A stretch of DNA of 64,000 bases from Ensifer canadensis (GTDB lineage Bacteria; Pseudomonadota; Alphaproteobacteria; Rhizobiales; Rhizobiaceae): assembly GCF_017488845.2 (NCBI RefSeq), contig NZ_CP083370.1:3941001-4005000 (forward strand), given 5' to 3'. Positions 43,367 to 53,121 of this stretch are shown one piece after another; the first letter of the stretch is position 1; every line of letters begins with the position of its first letter. The notes below the pieces were generated by a model. That model searched no databases, was not told the origin of the DNA, and worked only from the letters and a program-made list of their open reading frames with translations. Made by a program: the position numbers and the translations under genes.

Positions 43367-44356
43367 TCAGAGCCAGCCCCGCCGCTTGAAGTAGAGGAAC
43401 GGCACGATCGCCGAAAGCACCATCAGCGCCAGGGCATAGGGATATCCGAACTGCCACTGCAGCTCGGGCATGACCTCGAAGTTCATGCCGTAGATCGAGG
43501 CGACCAGTGTCGGCGGCAGGAACACGACGGCAGCGACCGAGAATATCTTGATGATCTGGTTCTGCTCCAGATTGATCAGGCCGAGCGTCGCGTCGAGCAA
43601 GAAGTTGATCTTGTTCGACAGGAACAGCGCGTGGTCGCCGAGCGATGTCGCATCGCGCTGGATCAACTTGATCCGCTGCCGGCTTTCCTTGGCCGCCTTG
43701 CGCGGACCGATGCCTTCGAGCGCCACGTGATAGGCGACCAGCCGACCGATGCTGACCAGGCTTTCGCGAATGATCGTCAGAAGGTCACCCTTCTGGCCGA
43801 TCTGCTCGATCAGCGACTGCAAGTCGCGTGTCTTCTTGGTGGCGCTGGCATTGGTCTTGCGGAACACTTCACGCGAAATACCGTCGACCTCGCTGCCGGC
43901 CCGCTCGAGTGCGTCGGCGGTGCGGTCGATCATCGCTTCGAGAAGCCCCAGCATCGCCAGTTCGCCAGTTTCGCAGCCTTGGCCGTTGGCCTTCTGCAGC
44001 CGGTTGGCATAGGTCTGGAACGGCTTCGGGTCGGCGTGACGTACGGTCACGAGCGTCACGCCCTTGACGATGAAGGTCACGGGAACCTTGACCGGGTAGT
44101 CGCTGTCGAGCTTGGCAACGGCCGTCATGGTCATGAACTGCGCGCCGTCTTCCTGGTAGAGCCGGTCGGACAGCTCGATTTCCTGCATCTCGTCCCGGGT
44201 CGGGATTTCGATGCCGAGTTGGCCTTCGACCAGCCGGGTCTCCTCCACGGACGGATTGAGCAGGTCGAACCAGATGACCGGCGTCGGAGAGGCAAGGCCG
44301 TCGAGCATGTCGACGAGCACGAGATGGCTGTTCTGGCTTTTGTAGATGCGCAGCAT
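43367..44356 (-). CDS. corA: CorA-family magnesium/divalent cation transporter
   Basis: A 329-residue CorA. The cytoplasmic funnel domain is followed by two helices, the first ending in YGMNFE (GMN at 290-292), which forms the pore filter. The C-terminus ends KRRGWL as usual. GGAGCCC precedes the ATG at 44356. CorA carries Mg2+, Co2+ or Ni2+. It interrupts an imelysin-DUF1513 cluster, which is unusual, with 79 bases to DUF1513 and 207 bases to the second imelysin. Confidence 0.93.
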   Translation of the reverse strand: MLRIYKSQNSHLVLVDMLDGLASPTPVIWFDLLNPSVEETRLVEGQLGIEIPTRDEMQEIELSDRLYQEDGAQFMTMTAVAKLDSDYPVKVPVTFIVKGVTLVTVRHADPKPFQTYANRLQKANGQGCETGELAMLGLLEAMIDRTADALERAGSEVDGISREVFRKTNASATKKTRDLQSLIEQIGQKGDLLTIIRESLVSIGRLVAYHVALEGIGPRKAAKESRQRIKLIQRDATSLGDHALFLSNKINFLLDATLGLINLEQNQIIKIFSVAAVVFLPPTLVASIYGMNFEVMPELQWQFGYPYALALMVLSAIVPFLYFKRRGWL

Positions 44357-44563
44357 TTTGGGCTCCATAGGGCGAGTCATCCGACCGCCACGAAGCCCTG
44401 ATCAATCAGGACCGAGCGGTCGTGAGCATGAAGGCTCGACTTCGACTGTCGGGGTTCATTGCAAGTTGATCCTTGTGGTGAAACGTGGCCGCGAGAGCGG
44501 ACACGGGAGCGCTTTGCGCCCAAACGGGGGGATTGTCAACAGCCTCGGCTAAGGGCTGTCTGC

Positions 44564-45688
44564 TCAGTCGCCGTCGGCAAAGGAGAAGCCGGCGCCAAGG
44601 CCGATGGCACCGCCGAAATCCTTGTTCAGCCGGTCGAGAAGATCGGCGGTGTTGAGCGTGAGAAAATCGAGCTTGGCCCGGCTCTTGTCATCGGCGATCG
44701 CCTCGCCGATCGGACCGTCGATGGTCTGCGAGATGCCGATGACCGACTTGAAGACGAAGTCTGCCGACCCGGCGACCGAGCGGCTGTCGTTCGGAAGCAG
44801 GCTTTCCATGTCGGCCACCTTGAACAGGGTATGCAGGCCGCGGAAGTTGGCGGCGATCGAGGGCATGGTGTTTTCCGACCGCCAGTAGATCGCCGACTTC
44901 GGATGTCCCTTGTCCTGCTTGCCGTCGACGGTTCCGGCATAGAACGGCTTCAGCCGCTGGTCCTTCACCATCTCGACGCCGTGCACGAAAATGCCGAGCA
45001 GCTCGGTTGCCGCCTCCTTGCTGTCGCGAAATTGAGGATTTCCAGGGCCCGGCTTTTTCCAGGCGGCCTGGATGCCCTCAGGCTTTTGCCACTCCGCCAG
45101 GAACTCGTTGGCGATGGCGTCGAGGTTCTGCGAGATCGCCACGCCGTAGCGGCAACGGAAATCGCCGTCCTTGCTCGCCAGCACATCGGAGCCATTGCCG
45201 TAGAGCACGTATTCCAGTGCGCCCAGTCCTTGCGCCGCGACGCTCTTGCCCTTGAGCGATGCGACGTCGGTCGCCGTCTCGTCGCCCTTGGCAAGAATGG
45301 CCTGCACCTGTTTCAGGCCCGTGCTCTTGCGGTCGGGGTAGAACAGGAAGCGCTCGAAGCGGTTCTGCTCGAGCGCCGGCCCCAAACGGATGATTTCGAC
45401 CGTCGACCAGGCCTGTACCAGGTCGGAAAATGCTTCTTGCGCTTTCTCCTGCGATGCCGCCGACGGGACCTCGCAAAGGGCGGCCGACGCCTTCGTCAGC
45501 AGCGCGGTCTTGTCCGACAGGTTGCGGTAGCCGGGGATAATGAAATCGTCGACCGCCCTAGCCATCACGGCTGGCACGGCAGCCTCGTTGACGACACGGG
45601 GCGACAGCGCGCTTCCCTCCTGCGCCATGGCCGGCAGGGACAGAGCGGCCAGGCAAAGGCCGAGGGCAAGCGAAGGCATATGAGACAT
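44564..45688 (-). CDS. Imelysin-like protein lacking the motif histidine
   Basis: A 374-residue imelysin-family protein with a signal peptide (MSHMPSLALGLCLAALSLPAMA). It has the helical-bundle pattern, but the family GxHxxE motif reads GLGALE at 154-159, so the histidine is replaced by glycine. The metal-binding role may therefore differ from its partner IrpA. The ATG shares one base with the DUF1111 TGA (TGATG), so translation is coupled. Imelysins are linked to iron acquisition. Confidence 0.87.
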   Translation of the reverse strand: MSHMPSLALGLCLAALSLPAMAQEGSALSPRVVNEAAVPAVMARAVDDFIIPGYRNLSDKTALLTKASAALCEVPSAASQEKAQEAFSDLVQAWSTVEIIRLGPALEQNRFERFLFYPDRKSTGLKQVQAILAKGDETATDVASLKGKSVAAQGLGALEYVLYGNGSDVLASKDGDFRCRYGVAISQNLDAIANEFLAEWQKPEGIQAAWKKPGPGNPQFRDSKEAATELLGIFVHGVEMVKDQRLKPFYAGTVDGKQDKGHPKSAIYWRSENTMPSIAANFRGLHTLFKVADMESLLPNDSRSVAGSADFVFKSVIGISQTIDGPIGEAIADDKSRAKLDFLTLNTADLLDRLNKDFGGAIGLGAGFSFADGD

Positions 45689-47226
45689 CAAAGAGACTCC
45701 AGGAATGCGAGGAGGTCACGGCGGTCACGTGTGGAAAGCGCGGCAAAGGCGTCTCGCGCTTTTTCGCCCTCTCCACCATGCCACAGAATGGCTTCGGTAA
45801 AATTGCGGGCCCGCCCGTCGTGCAGCAGGAACGTATGGCCGCTCACCGCCTTCGTCAGTCCGATGCCCCAGAGCGGCGGCGTGCGCCATTCGCGGCCATT
45901 GGCGATACCTACGGTCTGGCCATCGGCAAGGCCGTCTCCCATGTCATGGAGCAGGAAGTCGGAATAGGGCCAGATCAGCTGGAACGCCTGTGCCTTGTGG
46001 GCAGCGTCGCGACGCGTCACGTATTTCGGGGTGTGGCAGGAAGCGCAGCCGCTCTGGTAGAAGATCTCCTTGCCGCGCAGGGTTTTTGGAAAGCTCGCCT
46101 TGCGCCGCGCCGGAACGGCCAGATTGGCCGAGTAGAAGGTGACCAGTCCCAGCACCGGGTCCGGAGCCTCGACCGCGCCGAGACGCGCCTGGACGCCGGT
46201 CGGCAGGCCGAGGCAGGCCGTTTGCCCTTCGGTGCAGTCGCCAAAACTGCGGTCGAGATCCGGGGTCGAAAGGCCGATATCGGCGGCGAAGGCATCCGCC
46301 GTCTGCTGGCGCACCGTCGGGGTCTGTGCCTTCCAGCCAAAGCGACCAAGCGCAATTTCTCCGGTCGCGCGATCGCGAACCAGCGAGGCGCGCCCGCTGA
46401 TGCCGTCGCCGTCGGCGTCATCAGGGTCTGCACGGGAAAGGATATCCGCCTCATGGATCGCCTCGATCAGTCCCAATCCGATCATCTGCGGCGCCACCCG
46501 CGGCGAAAGCGTCGTTGTCGGATCAAGGGCGCCGTAGGCGAGATCGCGCACCGCATAGGTCGGCTTGCGCAGGAAGACCAGTTCGCCGTCCGCCAGCGTG
46601 ACCGGCAGCTCGGAGTAGGTCATCTTCATCTGACCTTCGGCGGCAAGCCCCGGCACCGCCCTGTCCTGCAACTGCGCGCCGTAAATCGGGTCGGGGAAAT
46701 TGGCCATGTCGTAGGTCGCCAGCATCTGCCGTTCGCCGTCGTTGCGCGGCGCCCGGGCGAGCCGGTAGAGCATCGAGGTGCCGTCGCTGGCGCCTTCGGG
46801 CGGGCCGCCACGCCCATCGCGCGGATGGCAGCTGAGGCAGGACCTTGCATTGTAGAGCGGCCCCAGGCCATCGGACGCCTGGGTTGACGAGGGCGAGGAC
46901 ACCCAGAGCTTTTCGAACAGCGCATCGCCCAGCTTGAATCCCTCTTCATCCTCGAAAGCCAAGTTTGCGGAAAACTGAGTGAAGCTGTCCTGATCGTTCG
47001 GGGCGATCGACGTTCCGGCTCCCGCCGACATCGCCTCGTATCGTTCTGCCTTGGAGAAATCCGTGACCGGCACAGTGATCGCCTCGACGCGGCGAAGGTC
47101 GGCCTCGGAGAGATCGTCGCGCTTGTGCTTGAGCGCGGAGGTATCGTCTGACGCCTGAACTGCCGCCGCAACAAGAAACAGCGCCAGGAGCGACTGCAGA
47201 AGGGAGCGGGCAATGCATGCGTTCAT
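45688..47226 (-). CDS. Di-haem oxidoreductase-like protein (DUF1111)
   Basis: A 512-residue exported c-type cytochrome. The signal segment ARSLLQSLLALFLVAAAVQA (6-25) precedes two haem motifs, C130-x-x-C133-H and C394-x-x-C397-H (CASCH). HDGRARNFTEAILWHGGEG near the C-terminus is typical of DUF1111, related to di-haem peroxidases such as MauG/CcpA. In imelysin clusters it may change iron redox state in the periplasm, an inference. It lies between the two imelysin genes and is coupled to the downstream one. Confidence 0.9.
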   Translation of the reverse strand: MNACIARSLLQSLLALFLVAAAVQASDDTSALKHKRDDLSEADLRRVEAITVPVTDFSKAERYEAMSAGAGTSIAPNDQDSFTQFSANLAFEDEEGFKLGDALFEKLWVSSPSSTQASDGLGPLYNARSCLSCHPRDGRGGPPEGASDGTSMLYRLARAPRNDGERQMLATYDMANFPDPIYGAQLQDRAVPGLAAEGQMKMTYSELPVTLADGELVFLRKPTYAVRDLAYGALDPTTTLSPRVAPQMIGLGLIEAIHEADILSRADPDDADGDGISGRASLVRDRATGEIALGRFGWKAQTPTVRQQTADAFAADIGLSTPDLDRSFGDCTEGQTACLGLPTGVQARLGAVEAPDPVLGLVTFYSANLAVPARRKASFPKTLRGKEIFYQSGCASCHTPKYVTRRDAAHKAQAFQLIWPYSDFLLHDMGDGLADGQTVGIANGREWRTPPLWGIGLTKAVSGHTFLLHDGRARNFTEAILWHGGEGEKARDAFAALSTRDRRDLLAFLESL

Positions 47227-47275
47227 CGATTGAGGATCGGGCCGCGTCCGTAACGGCGCGGCCCGCCTTTTCAGC

Positions 47276-48556
47276 TTATTGGAAAACAGCGTTAGGATTA
47301 TCCAAGCTGTCGGAACCTTCAAGCTCAATCGTGCCGAGGTCGAGCGACGCGATGACGCGCTGCACGGTCTTGGCCTGGGCGATCAGGCCGTCGATCGCGG
47401 CCTGGACGGTGGCGTTGCCCTCGGCATTGCCTTCGCCGATCATCTGGTCGTAGGCCTCGACGGTTTCGGCGCGCTTGGCCATCGCCTGCATCTTCTCGAC
47501 CGTGGTGGCGAGATCCTTGGTCATTTCCTTGTCGAGTGCCGCGTCCTTGGTGGCAACGAGTTCGGAAAGCGAGGCGCCGGTCAGCTTGGTGCCGTCGACG
47601 CGGGTATATTCGCCGGTATAGGCCGACTGGATGCCGATCGCGTCGTGCAGGTGCGAGTTGTGGGTGTTGTCGGAGAAGCAGTCGTGCTCTTCTTCCGGGT
47701 CATGCAGCAGGATGCCGAGCTTCATGCGCTCGCCTGCAAGCTCGCCATAGGAGAGCGATCCCATGCCGGTCAGGATGGCGGTCAGGCCAGCCTTCGGATC
47801 GGCTTCGACGGCCTTGGTCGCCGCGCCATCCGGCGTCCAGTTGGCAACCATTTCCTTCAGGTCCGAAACGAGCAGTTCGGATGCAGCCTTCAAATAGGCG
47901 CCACGCCGATCGCAATTGCCGCCGGTGCAGGCCTTGGTGTCGTAATCCGTGTAGGGGCGGTTGCCGGCGCCAGCCTTGGTGCCGTTCAGGTCCTGGCCCC
48001 AGAGCAGGAATTCGATGGCGTGATAGCCCGTGGCGACGTTCGCCTCGATGCCGCCTGCTTCCTGTAGGGTACCCGCCAGCAGTTCCGGCGTGATGTTGGT
48101 GGCGTCGACATCCTTGCCGTCGATCTTGATCGTCTTGTTGGCGATCACGTTGGCGGTGAAGAGACCGTTCTCGTCGCTCTCGCTGCCGTAGCTCGGATCG
48201 ACATAGTCGATCAGGCCTTCGTCCAGCGGCCAGGCGTTGACCTTGCCTTCCCACTCGTCAACGATGGCGTTGCCGAAGCGGTAGACTTCCGTTTCCTGGT
48301 AGGGGTGGCGGGCCTTGAGCCAGGCTTCGCGCGCCGCCTTCAGCGTTGCTTCGCTGGGGGTCGCGATCAGCGCGTCGATTGCCTTGTCGAGCGCCTCAGC
48401 GGTGATCAGCGCATCTTCGAACTTGGCGTGCGCGACGACGGTGTAGTGCTTTACAACGGCGGCCGCATCGGTGGCGGCCTGCGCCGGCTGCAGGGCCAGC
48501 GTCGACGTTGCCGTCATGAGCGCCAGCGCCGCGGCGCGGATGAAATTCTTGGTCAT
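47276..48556 (-). CDS. irpA: Imelysin-family iron-regulated protein
   Basis: A 426-residue imelysin (M75-like) with a signal peptide (MTKNFIRAAALALMTATSTLALQPAQA). The GxHxxE motif is intact as GYHAIE at 177-182, and LLHDPEEEHDCFSDNTHNSHLHDA is a typical second conserved segment. Homologues bind iron in the periplasm. It heads a unit with DUF1111 49 bases downstream. An Irr-like AT-rich motif and possible promoter sit upstream near 48690-48720. Peptidase activity is not expected. Confidence 0.92.
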   Translation of the reverse strand: MTKNFIRAAALALMTATSTLALQPAQAATDAAAVVKHYTVVAHAKFEDALITAEALDKAIDALIATPSEATLKAAREAWLKARHPYQETEVYRFGNAIVDEWEGKVNAWPLDEGLIDYVDPSYGSESDENGLFTANVIANKTIKIDGKDVDATNITPELLAGTLQEAGGIEANVATGYHAIEFLLWGQDLNGTKAGAGNRPYTDYDTKACTGGNCDRRGAYLKAASELLVSDLKEMVANWTPDGAATKAVEADPKAGLTAILTGMGSLSYGELAGERMKLGILLHDPEEEHDCFSDNTHNSHLHDAIGIQSAYTGEYTRVDGTKLTGASLSELVATKDAALDKEMTKDLATTVEKMQAMAKRAETVEAYDQMIGEGNAEGNATVQAAIDGLIAQAKTVQRVIASLDLGTIELEGSDSLDNPNAVFQ

Positions 48557-48704
48557 GACCCTCTCCTGTTCTTCTCCCGGCGTGACCGGAACGGACACCG
48601 CGGGACGGCGTCATTGCTCGGCAATGGGTCGTGGAAAATCCCCCGCCGACCCGCCGGAGCTTGATTGTCATGAACCAAAAGTAAACTGGTGTCAAAGTGT
48701 ATAG

Positions 48705-48721
48705 TTTAGAACGTTTTCAAT
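48705..48721. promoter_or_regulatory. ICE/Irr-box-like motif upstream of irpA
   Basis: TTTAGAA CGT TTTCAAT resembles the rhizobial iron control element TTTAGAA-N3-TTCTAAA, with a perfect left half and a degraded right half. It lies about 150 bases upstream of irpA, near a TTGACA at 48695-48690 on the irpA strand. Suggestive only. Confidence 0.4.
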
Positions 48722-48767
48722 CTGATGCCGGCGGTTTGGCGCAGTGTCGAAGCCGCCGGCGAGGCGC

Positions 48768-50057
48768 TCAGGCCTTGCGCTGCATCAGGCAGAAGAAGAA
48801 GCCGTCGGTGCCGGTGGAAGCCGGCGTCAGCGTCACCGTCTTCATGTCGGCGGACCATGGCTGCGGCTTGTCGGTACCGAATAGCCCGGCCCAGATGTCG
48901 GCGGCCGACAGGATCTCGAATTCCGGATTGTCTTCGCAGAAGCCGTAGACTTGCGCCTCGTTCTCCTCGGGAAGCACCGAGCAGGTGACGTAGATCAGGT
49001 GTCCGCCCGGCCGCACGAACTGCGCAGCACTTGCCAGCGCTTCTTCCTGCTGGGAGATCCGCTCTTCGAGGTTCTTCTGGTTGAGCCGCCACTTGGTGTC
49101 GGGGCGGCGACGCCACGTTCCGGTGCCGGTGCAAGGCGCATCGACGAGAACCCGATCGAAACGGCCGGCAAGCGGCGCCAGGCTGTCGGCGGAATCGTGT
49201 ACCTGGACATTGCGCGTTCCAGCGCGCTTCAGCCGTTCGATGATCGGCGCCAGGCGCTTGCGGTCGGTGTCGTAGGCGTGCACCTGGCCCTTGTTGTTCA
49301 TCGCAGCCGACATGGCGAGCGTCTTGCCGCCGCCGCCGGCGCAATAGTCGAGCACCTGTTCGCCTTCCTGCGGGAAGGCGAGATCGGCGACGATCTGCGA
49401 TCCCTCGTCCTGGACTTCGAACCAGCCTTTCTGGAAGGAAAGCTCGGCGGTGACGTTCGGCAGGCGCGAGGCGCCTTCGCCGGCGGGAATACGAATACCG
49501 TTGCGGGCGATCGTTGCGGCTTCAGCGCCGCTGCGCTCCAGCGCCTTCAGCACCTTGTCCCGGGTCGACTTGAGCGTGTTGGCGCGCAGATCGAGCGTCG
49601 GACGCCCGGCGAGCGCCTTGGCTTCGTCGAGCCAATCCTCGGAGAAGTTTTCCTCGAAGGATGCCTGCACCCATTCGGGAATGTCGCCCTGGATGTGGGG
49701 CGCGGCATCATCGAGGCGGCGCGTCGCGAAGGCCTGCGCCATGTCGGCGGACGGCATCTCGGGTGCGAATTTGTCGCCATCGAGTTCGGCCGCCAGCGCT
49801 TCGGGGGAAAAGCCCCACTGGCGGTACATCACGGCGTGGCCGAGAGCGGCGGCGCTGTCGCTGTCCATCAGGTAGGCGTGGGAGAGCTTCATGCGAAGCG
49901 CGTCATAGACGATGTTGCCGATCGCCGATCGATCGCCGGAGCCGGCGAAGCGATGGGAAAGGCCCCAGTCCTTGAGTGCGTCGGCGACCGGGCGCTTCCG
50001 CTTTTCGATGTCCTCAAGAACCTCAATGGCTCCAGCGAGCCTGCCGCCCAATCGCAT
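48768..50057 (-). CDS. RsmB/NOP-family RNA m5C methyltransferase
   Basis: A 429-residue SAM-dependent cytosine-C5 RNA methyltransferase. FEVQDEGSQIVADL, DYCAGGGGKTLAMSA (motif I), VLVDAPCTGTGTWRR (motif IV Cys) and IYVTCSVLPEENEAQV (motif VI catalytic Cys) are intact. The N-terminal part is NusB-like but diverged. It probably methylates 16S rRNA; the exact position is not certain. It lies upstream of irpA but 211 bases apart, so cotranscription is doubtful. Confidence 0.9.
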   Translation of the reverse strand: MRLGGRLAGAIEVLEDIEKRKRPVADALKDWGLSHRFAGSGDRSAIGNIVYDALRMKLSHAYLMDSDSAAALGHAVMYRQWGFSPEALAAELDGDKFAPEMPSADMAQAFATRRLDDAAPHIQGDIPEWVQASFEENFSEDWLDEAKALAGRPTLDLRANTLKSTRDKVLKALERSGAEAATIARNGIRIPAGEGASRLPNVTAELSFQKGWFEVQDEGSQIVADLAFPQEGEQVLDYCAGGGGKTLAMSAAMNNKGQVHAYDTDRKRLAPIIERLKRAGTRNVQVHDSADSLAPLAGRFDRVLVDAPCTGTGTWRRRPDTKWRLNQKNLEERISQQEEALASAAQFVRPGGHLIYVTCSVLPEENEAQVYGFCEDNPEFEILSAADIWAGLFGTDKPQPWSADMKTVTLTPASTGTDGFFFCLMQRKA

Positions 50058-50205
50058 CTTCGATCAACTCCTTTTTCGCCGTGGTAGCGGCGATGGCATC
50101 GAAGAGCAAGACGCTGGCCGGGATTAAACGCGGGGAAGTGGCGAGGAACAGTACTTCTCAAAGCAGAACCGCCCGGATCGGATGCCGGACGGAAGTATTT
50201 TACGA

Positions 50206-50580
50206 TCAGGAATTGACGACGCGATAACAGATGCTGGCGTGGCCGGAGCTGATCATGCCGATCTGCGAGGCGGCTGCTTTGGAAAGATCGATCACACGGC
50301 CACGGATGAACGGGCCACGATCGTTGATGCGAACGATTACACTCTTGCCGTTGCGCTTGTTGGTGACCTGCACCTTGGTGCCGAATTTCAGACTGCGATG
50401 GGCGGCGGTGAGGCGGGCGGCGTTCATACGTTCGCCGGAAGCCGTCTTGGAGGTCAGCGCATACCAGGAAGCACCGCCGCAGCCGGCGCCTGCTGCCTGG
50501 CTGTCGGAAACGGAACCGAGGCCGATCCCGGCGGTGAACAGCGCTGCCGCAGCAACAGTCTTGATTTTCGCTGGCGTCAA
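50206..50580 (-). CDS. RlpA-like septal ring/DPBB protein
   Basis: A 124-residue exported protein: signal peptide [29 protein letters not shown], then [40 protein letters not shown] and [24 protein letters not shown], the double-psi beta-barrel core of RlpA. Full-length RlpA has lytic transglycosylase activity on naked glycan strands; this short form lacks a SPOR domain. The catalytic D of NDRGPF is present. An AT-rich gene-free region lies upstream. Confidence 0.88.
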   Translation of the reverse strand: MTPAKIKTVAAAALFTAGIGLGSVSDSQAAGAGCGGASWYALTSKTASGERMNAARLTAAHRSLKFGTKVQVTNKRNGKSVIVRINDRGPFIRGRVIDLSKAAASQIGMISSGHASICYRVVNS

Positions 50581-51055
50581 ACTGGCGACCCTCGGTTAGA
50601 GCTCTTGGGCTGGAGCTCTTGGTTAATTCTGTCGAAGATCGCTAATTGGGGCGAAAAATGGCGAAAACGTGCTTCAACCATTTACGTTTTATTAGGATCT
50701 ATTAAAAAAGGACGAAAATTAAAAAAACGAAGATTGTTTGAAATAGTTTAAATAGAACCCGGAAGTTCTTTGGAATCAGCGGTTGAACGCGCTAAATGCG
50801 GCGCGCACGCGAGCCGAGATATCGGCTTAACGAAAAAAATCATTAAAAATTTCGAATTGAACGAATCGTCCGGAATCCGGATGGTCAAAAATGCGTCACT
50901 ACCGCTGTGGTTGCATTCAATTCGCCGAGTATAGAATGAATATCTCACGAAGGTCACAATTAAGCGCCTCCGTGAGATCACCATTACTAACGATCAGGCT
51001 ATCGACAATGTTCCATTGCGAACGGAATATTTTGACTGGTTCGCGCAGCAATTGT
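50581..51055. other. AT-rich gene-free segment
   Basis: This 475-base stretch is clearly richer in A and T than the rest of the window, with runs such as TTTTATTAGG, AAAAAAGG, TTAAAAAAACG and CATTAAAAATTTCG. It includes the rlpA-like promoter region. Hairpins are possible at AGCCGA-GATA-TCGGCT (near 50814-50829) and TCTCACG (50943-50949)/CGTGAGA (50971-50977). No convincing protein is encoded. It could hold a small RNA, H-NS-like (MucR/Ros) binding sites or a decayed insertion. Confidence 0.6.
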
Positions 51056-51931
51056 TCATTGGCCGCGCCAGCTGTCCGTCTGCCACATTTGCGCAAGCGA
51101 GACGCGATAATCGGGATAGGCGAGTTCGAAGCCGGTTTCCCGCAGGCGTGCATTCGAAACGCGCTTGTTTTCGCCATAGAAGGATCGGGCCATCGGCGAA
51201 AGCTCGGCGGTTTCGAACGGCATCTCGGGCGGCGGCTCGACGCCCATCAGCCGCGCGGCCTCGGCAACGATATCCTGCGGTGGTGCCGGCTCGTTGTCGG
51301 TGATGTTGAAGATCCCACCCTGAAGTCTTTCGGAGAGGTAGGATGTGGCAGCGCCGATATCTTCCACACGAATGCGATTGAACACCTGGCCGGGCTTGAT
51401 CAGCCGGCGGGCCGTGCCGTTGGCGAGATTGCAGAAGGCGTTGCGTCCGGGGCCGTAAATGCCGGAAAGCCGTAGCACAGCGACGGGAACAGCGTGTTTG
51501 GCGCCGAAGGCAAGCCAGGCGTCTTCCGCCTCGACTCGCTCCACCGAGCGCGCCGAGACCGGTTTGGACAACATGTCTTCCGTCACCCACTGACCGCCAT
51601 GGTCGCCATAGACGCCGACGGTGGAGAGATAGCCGATCCAGCGAAGGGCAGGGGCAAGCGTGGCGAGGTCGGTGCTGCCGGGTCGGAACATCGGGTCGCC
51701 GTCGCGGCCGGGAGCGATCGACTGGATCAGATGGGTCGCCTGCCGCAAGGCGTCTGCCAGTTCGTCGGAAACCGTATCGCCGTCGAAGACGATCGGGCGG
51801 ATGCCCGCTTTTGCGAGTTTGGCAGCCTTTTCCGCACTGCGGGTCGTACCAGTGACGCTATCGGCCTTGTCGGCCAGTGCGCGCGCGATCGCCATGCCGG
51901 AATAACCGGCGCCAAGAATCAGGACATGCAT
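51056..51931 (-). CDS. NAD(P)-dependent epimerase/dehydratase-like protein
   Basis: A 291-residue extended-SDR-like protein. [21 protein letters not shown] (GxGxxG at 7-12) binds the dinucleotide. [18 protein letters not shown] has a YGD in place of the usual YxxxK start, and [21 protein letters not shown] follows. It resembles the YeeZ-like group, with unknown substrate. GGGAG precedes the ATG at 51931, which overlaps the queG 3' end by 13 bases, so the genes are probably cotranscribed. Confidence 0.85.
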   Translation of the reverse strand: MHVLILGAGYSGMAIARALADKADSVTGTTRSAEKAAKLAKAGIRPIVFDGDTVSDELADALRQATHLIQSIAPGRDGDPMFRPGSTDLATLAPALRWIGYLSTVGVYGDHGGQWVTEDMLSKPVSARSVERVEAEDAWLAFGAKHAVPVAVLRLSGIYGPGRNAFCNLANGTARRLIKPGQVFNRIRVEDIGAATSYLSERLQGGIFNITDNEPAPPQDIVAEAARLMGVEPPPEMPFETAELSPMARSFYGENKRVSNARLRETGFELAYPDYRVSLAQMWQTDSWRGQ

Positions 51932-53121
51932 CGGCTTACTCCCGCCATTTGCCATTCGGACAACACTTCTTCGTCGCTCTCCGCACCGCATTGCCTCTCA
52001 TGGGCCGCAAGCGCATCGGGCGAGATCAATAGTGACAAAGCCCACACCGCCATCGCCCTCACCATCGGGGAGGTATCGCTGGTCAACGTCTTGCAGGCTG
52101 CGACCAGGCTGTCATCGCCGGAATTGCCCGCTGCGATCAAGACATTTCTGACGAAGCGGTCACGCCCGATGCGTTTGACCGGCGAGCCCGAGAAGAAGGT
52201 CCTAAATGTCGGGTCGTCGAGGGTCAGGAGAAAGGCGAGCGACGGCGCCTTCAGGTCATCGCGCGCCTTCAGTTTCATCTCCGACGCCTGCTGCGCGAAC
52301 TTGTTCCAGGGGCAGGCGGCAAGACAGTCGTCGCAGCCATAGATGCGATTGCCGATCAGCGGACGCAGCGTCGGGTCGATCGGCCCCTTGTGCTCGATTG
52401 TCAGGTAGGAAATGCAGCGCCGCGCGTCGATGCGGTAGGGGGCGGGGAAGGCAGCGGTGGGACAGGCGTTGACACAGGCACGACAGGAGCCGCAATGGTC
52501 GCGCTCGGCGGCGTCGAAGGCAAGTTCCGCCGTGGTGAACAGGCTGCCGAGAAACAGCCAGGAGCCGAACTCGCGGCTGACGAGATTGGTGTGTTTGCCT
52601 TGCCAGCCGATGCCTGCCTTTTCGGCGAGCGGCTTTTCCATCACCGGTGCCGTGTCGACGAACACCTTCACGTCTTCGCCGGCACGTGCCGCAAAGCGGG
52701 TCGCGACCTCTTTCAGGCGGCCCTTGATGATATCGTGATAGTCGCGGTTCTGGGCATAGACGGAGATCGCACCGCGATCCGGCTGGTCGAGGATGCCGCG
52801 CGGGTCTTCCTCCGGGCCGTAGTTCATTCCGAACATGACGACCGAGCGCACGTTGCTCCAGAGGGTTCGCGGATCGGAGCGGCGCTCCGCCGTTTCGGCC
52901 AGCCATTCCATCGTGCCGTGGAAGCCCTCGTCGAGGAATTCCACGAGCCGCGCCGGCGCCTCCGGTATGGCATCGGGCCGGGTGATGCGACAGACGTCGA
53001 AGCCCTTGTCGGCCGCCTCGGCCTTCAGGAATTCCGTCAGCTTCTGCCGCCGTCGCTCCTGGTTTTCAGCCTTGGCAGCACTGCCGGGCACGGCACTATC
53101 CTCAGAAATCGAGATCCGCAT
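51919..53121 (-). CDS. queG: Epoxyqueuosine reductase
   Basis: A 400-residue QueG catalysing the last step of queuosine synthesis on tRNA. Two [4Fe-4S] clusters are coordinated by C210, C213, C216, C220 and C236, C263, C266, C270 ([22 protein letters not shown]). FVDTAPV at 155-161 carries the catalytic aspartate D157. C-terminal HEAT-like helices follow. The cobalamin-binding region is intact by eye. Its start overlaps the FzlA-like gene by 20 bases. An internal GTG could give a slightly later start. Confidence 0.95.
   Translation of the reverse strand: MRISISEDSAVPGSAAKAENQERRRQKLTEFLKAEAADKGFDVCRITRPDAIPEAPARLVEFLDEGFHGTMEWLAETAERRSDPRTLWSNVRSVVMFGMNYGPEEDPRGILDQPDRGAISVYAQNRDYHDIIKGRLKEVATRFAARAGEDVKVFVDTAPVMEKPLAEKAGIGWQGKHTNLVSREFGSWLFLGSLFTTAELAFDAAERDHCGSCRACVNACPTAAFPAPYRIDARRCISYLTIEHKGPIDPTLRPLIGNRIYGCDDCLAACPWNKFAQQASEMKLKARDDLKAPSLAFLLTLDDPTFRTFFSGSPVKRIGRDRFVRNVLIAAGNSGDDSLVAACKTLTSDTSPMVRAMAVWALSLLISPDALAAHERQCGAESDEEVLSEWQMAGVSRCMS

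Noticed and set aside
44459..45967. 502-codon plus-strand frame opposite the second imelysin
   Set aside because: Shadow of the minus-strand imelysin and DUF1111 genes; no domain visible.
50891..51475. 194-codon plus-strand frame from the AT-rich island into the epimerase gene
   Set aside because: Overlaps a confidently assigned minus-strand gene for most of its length and shows no domain.
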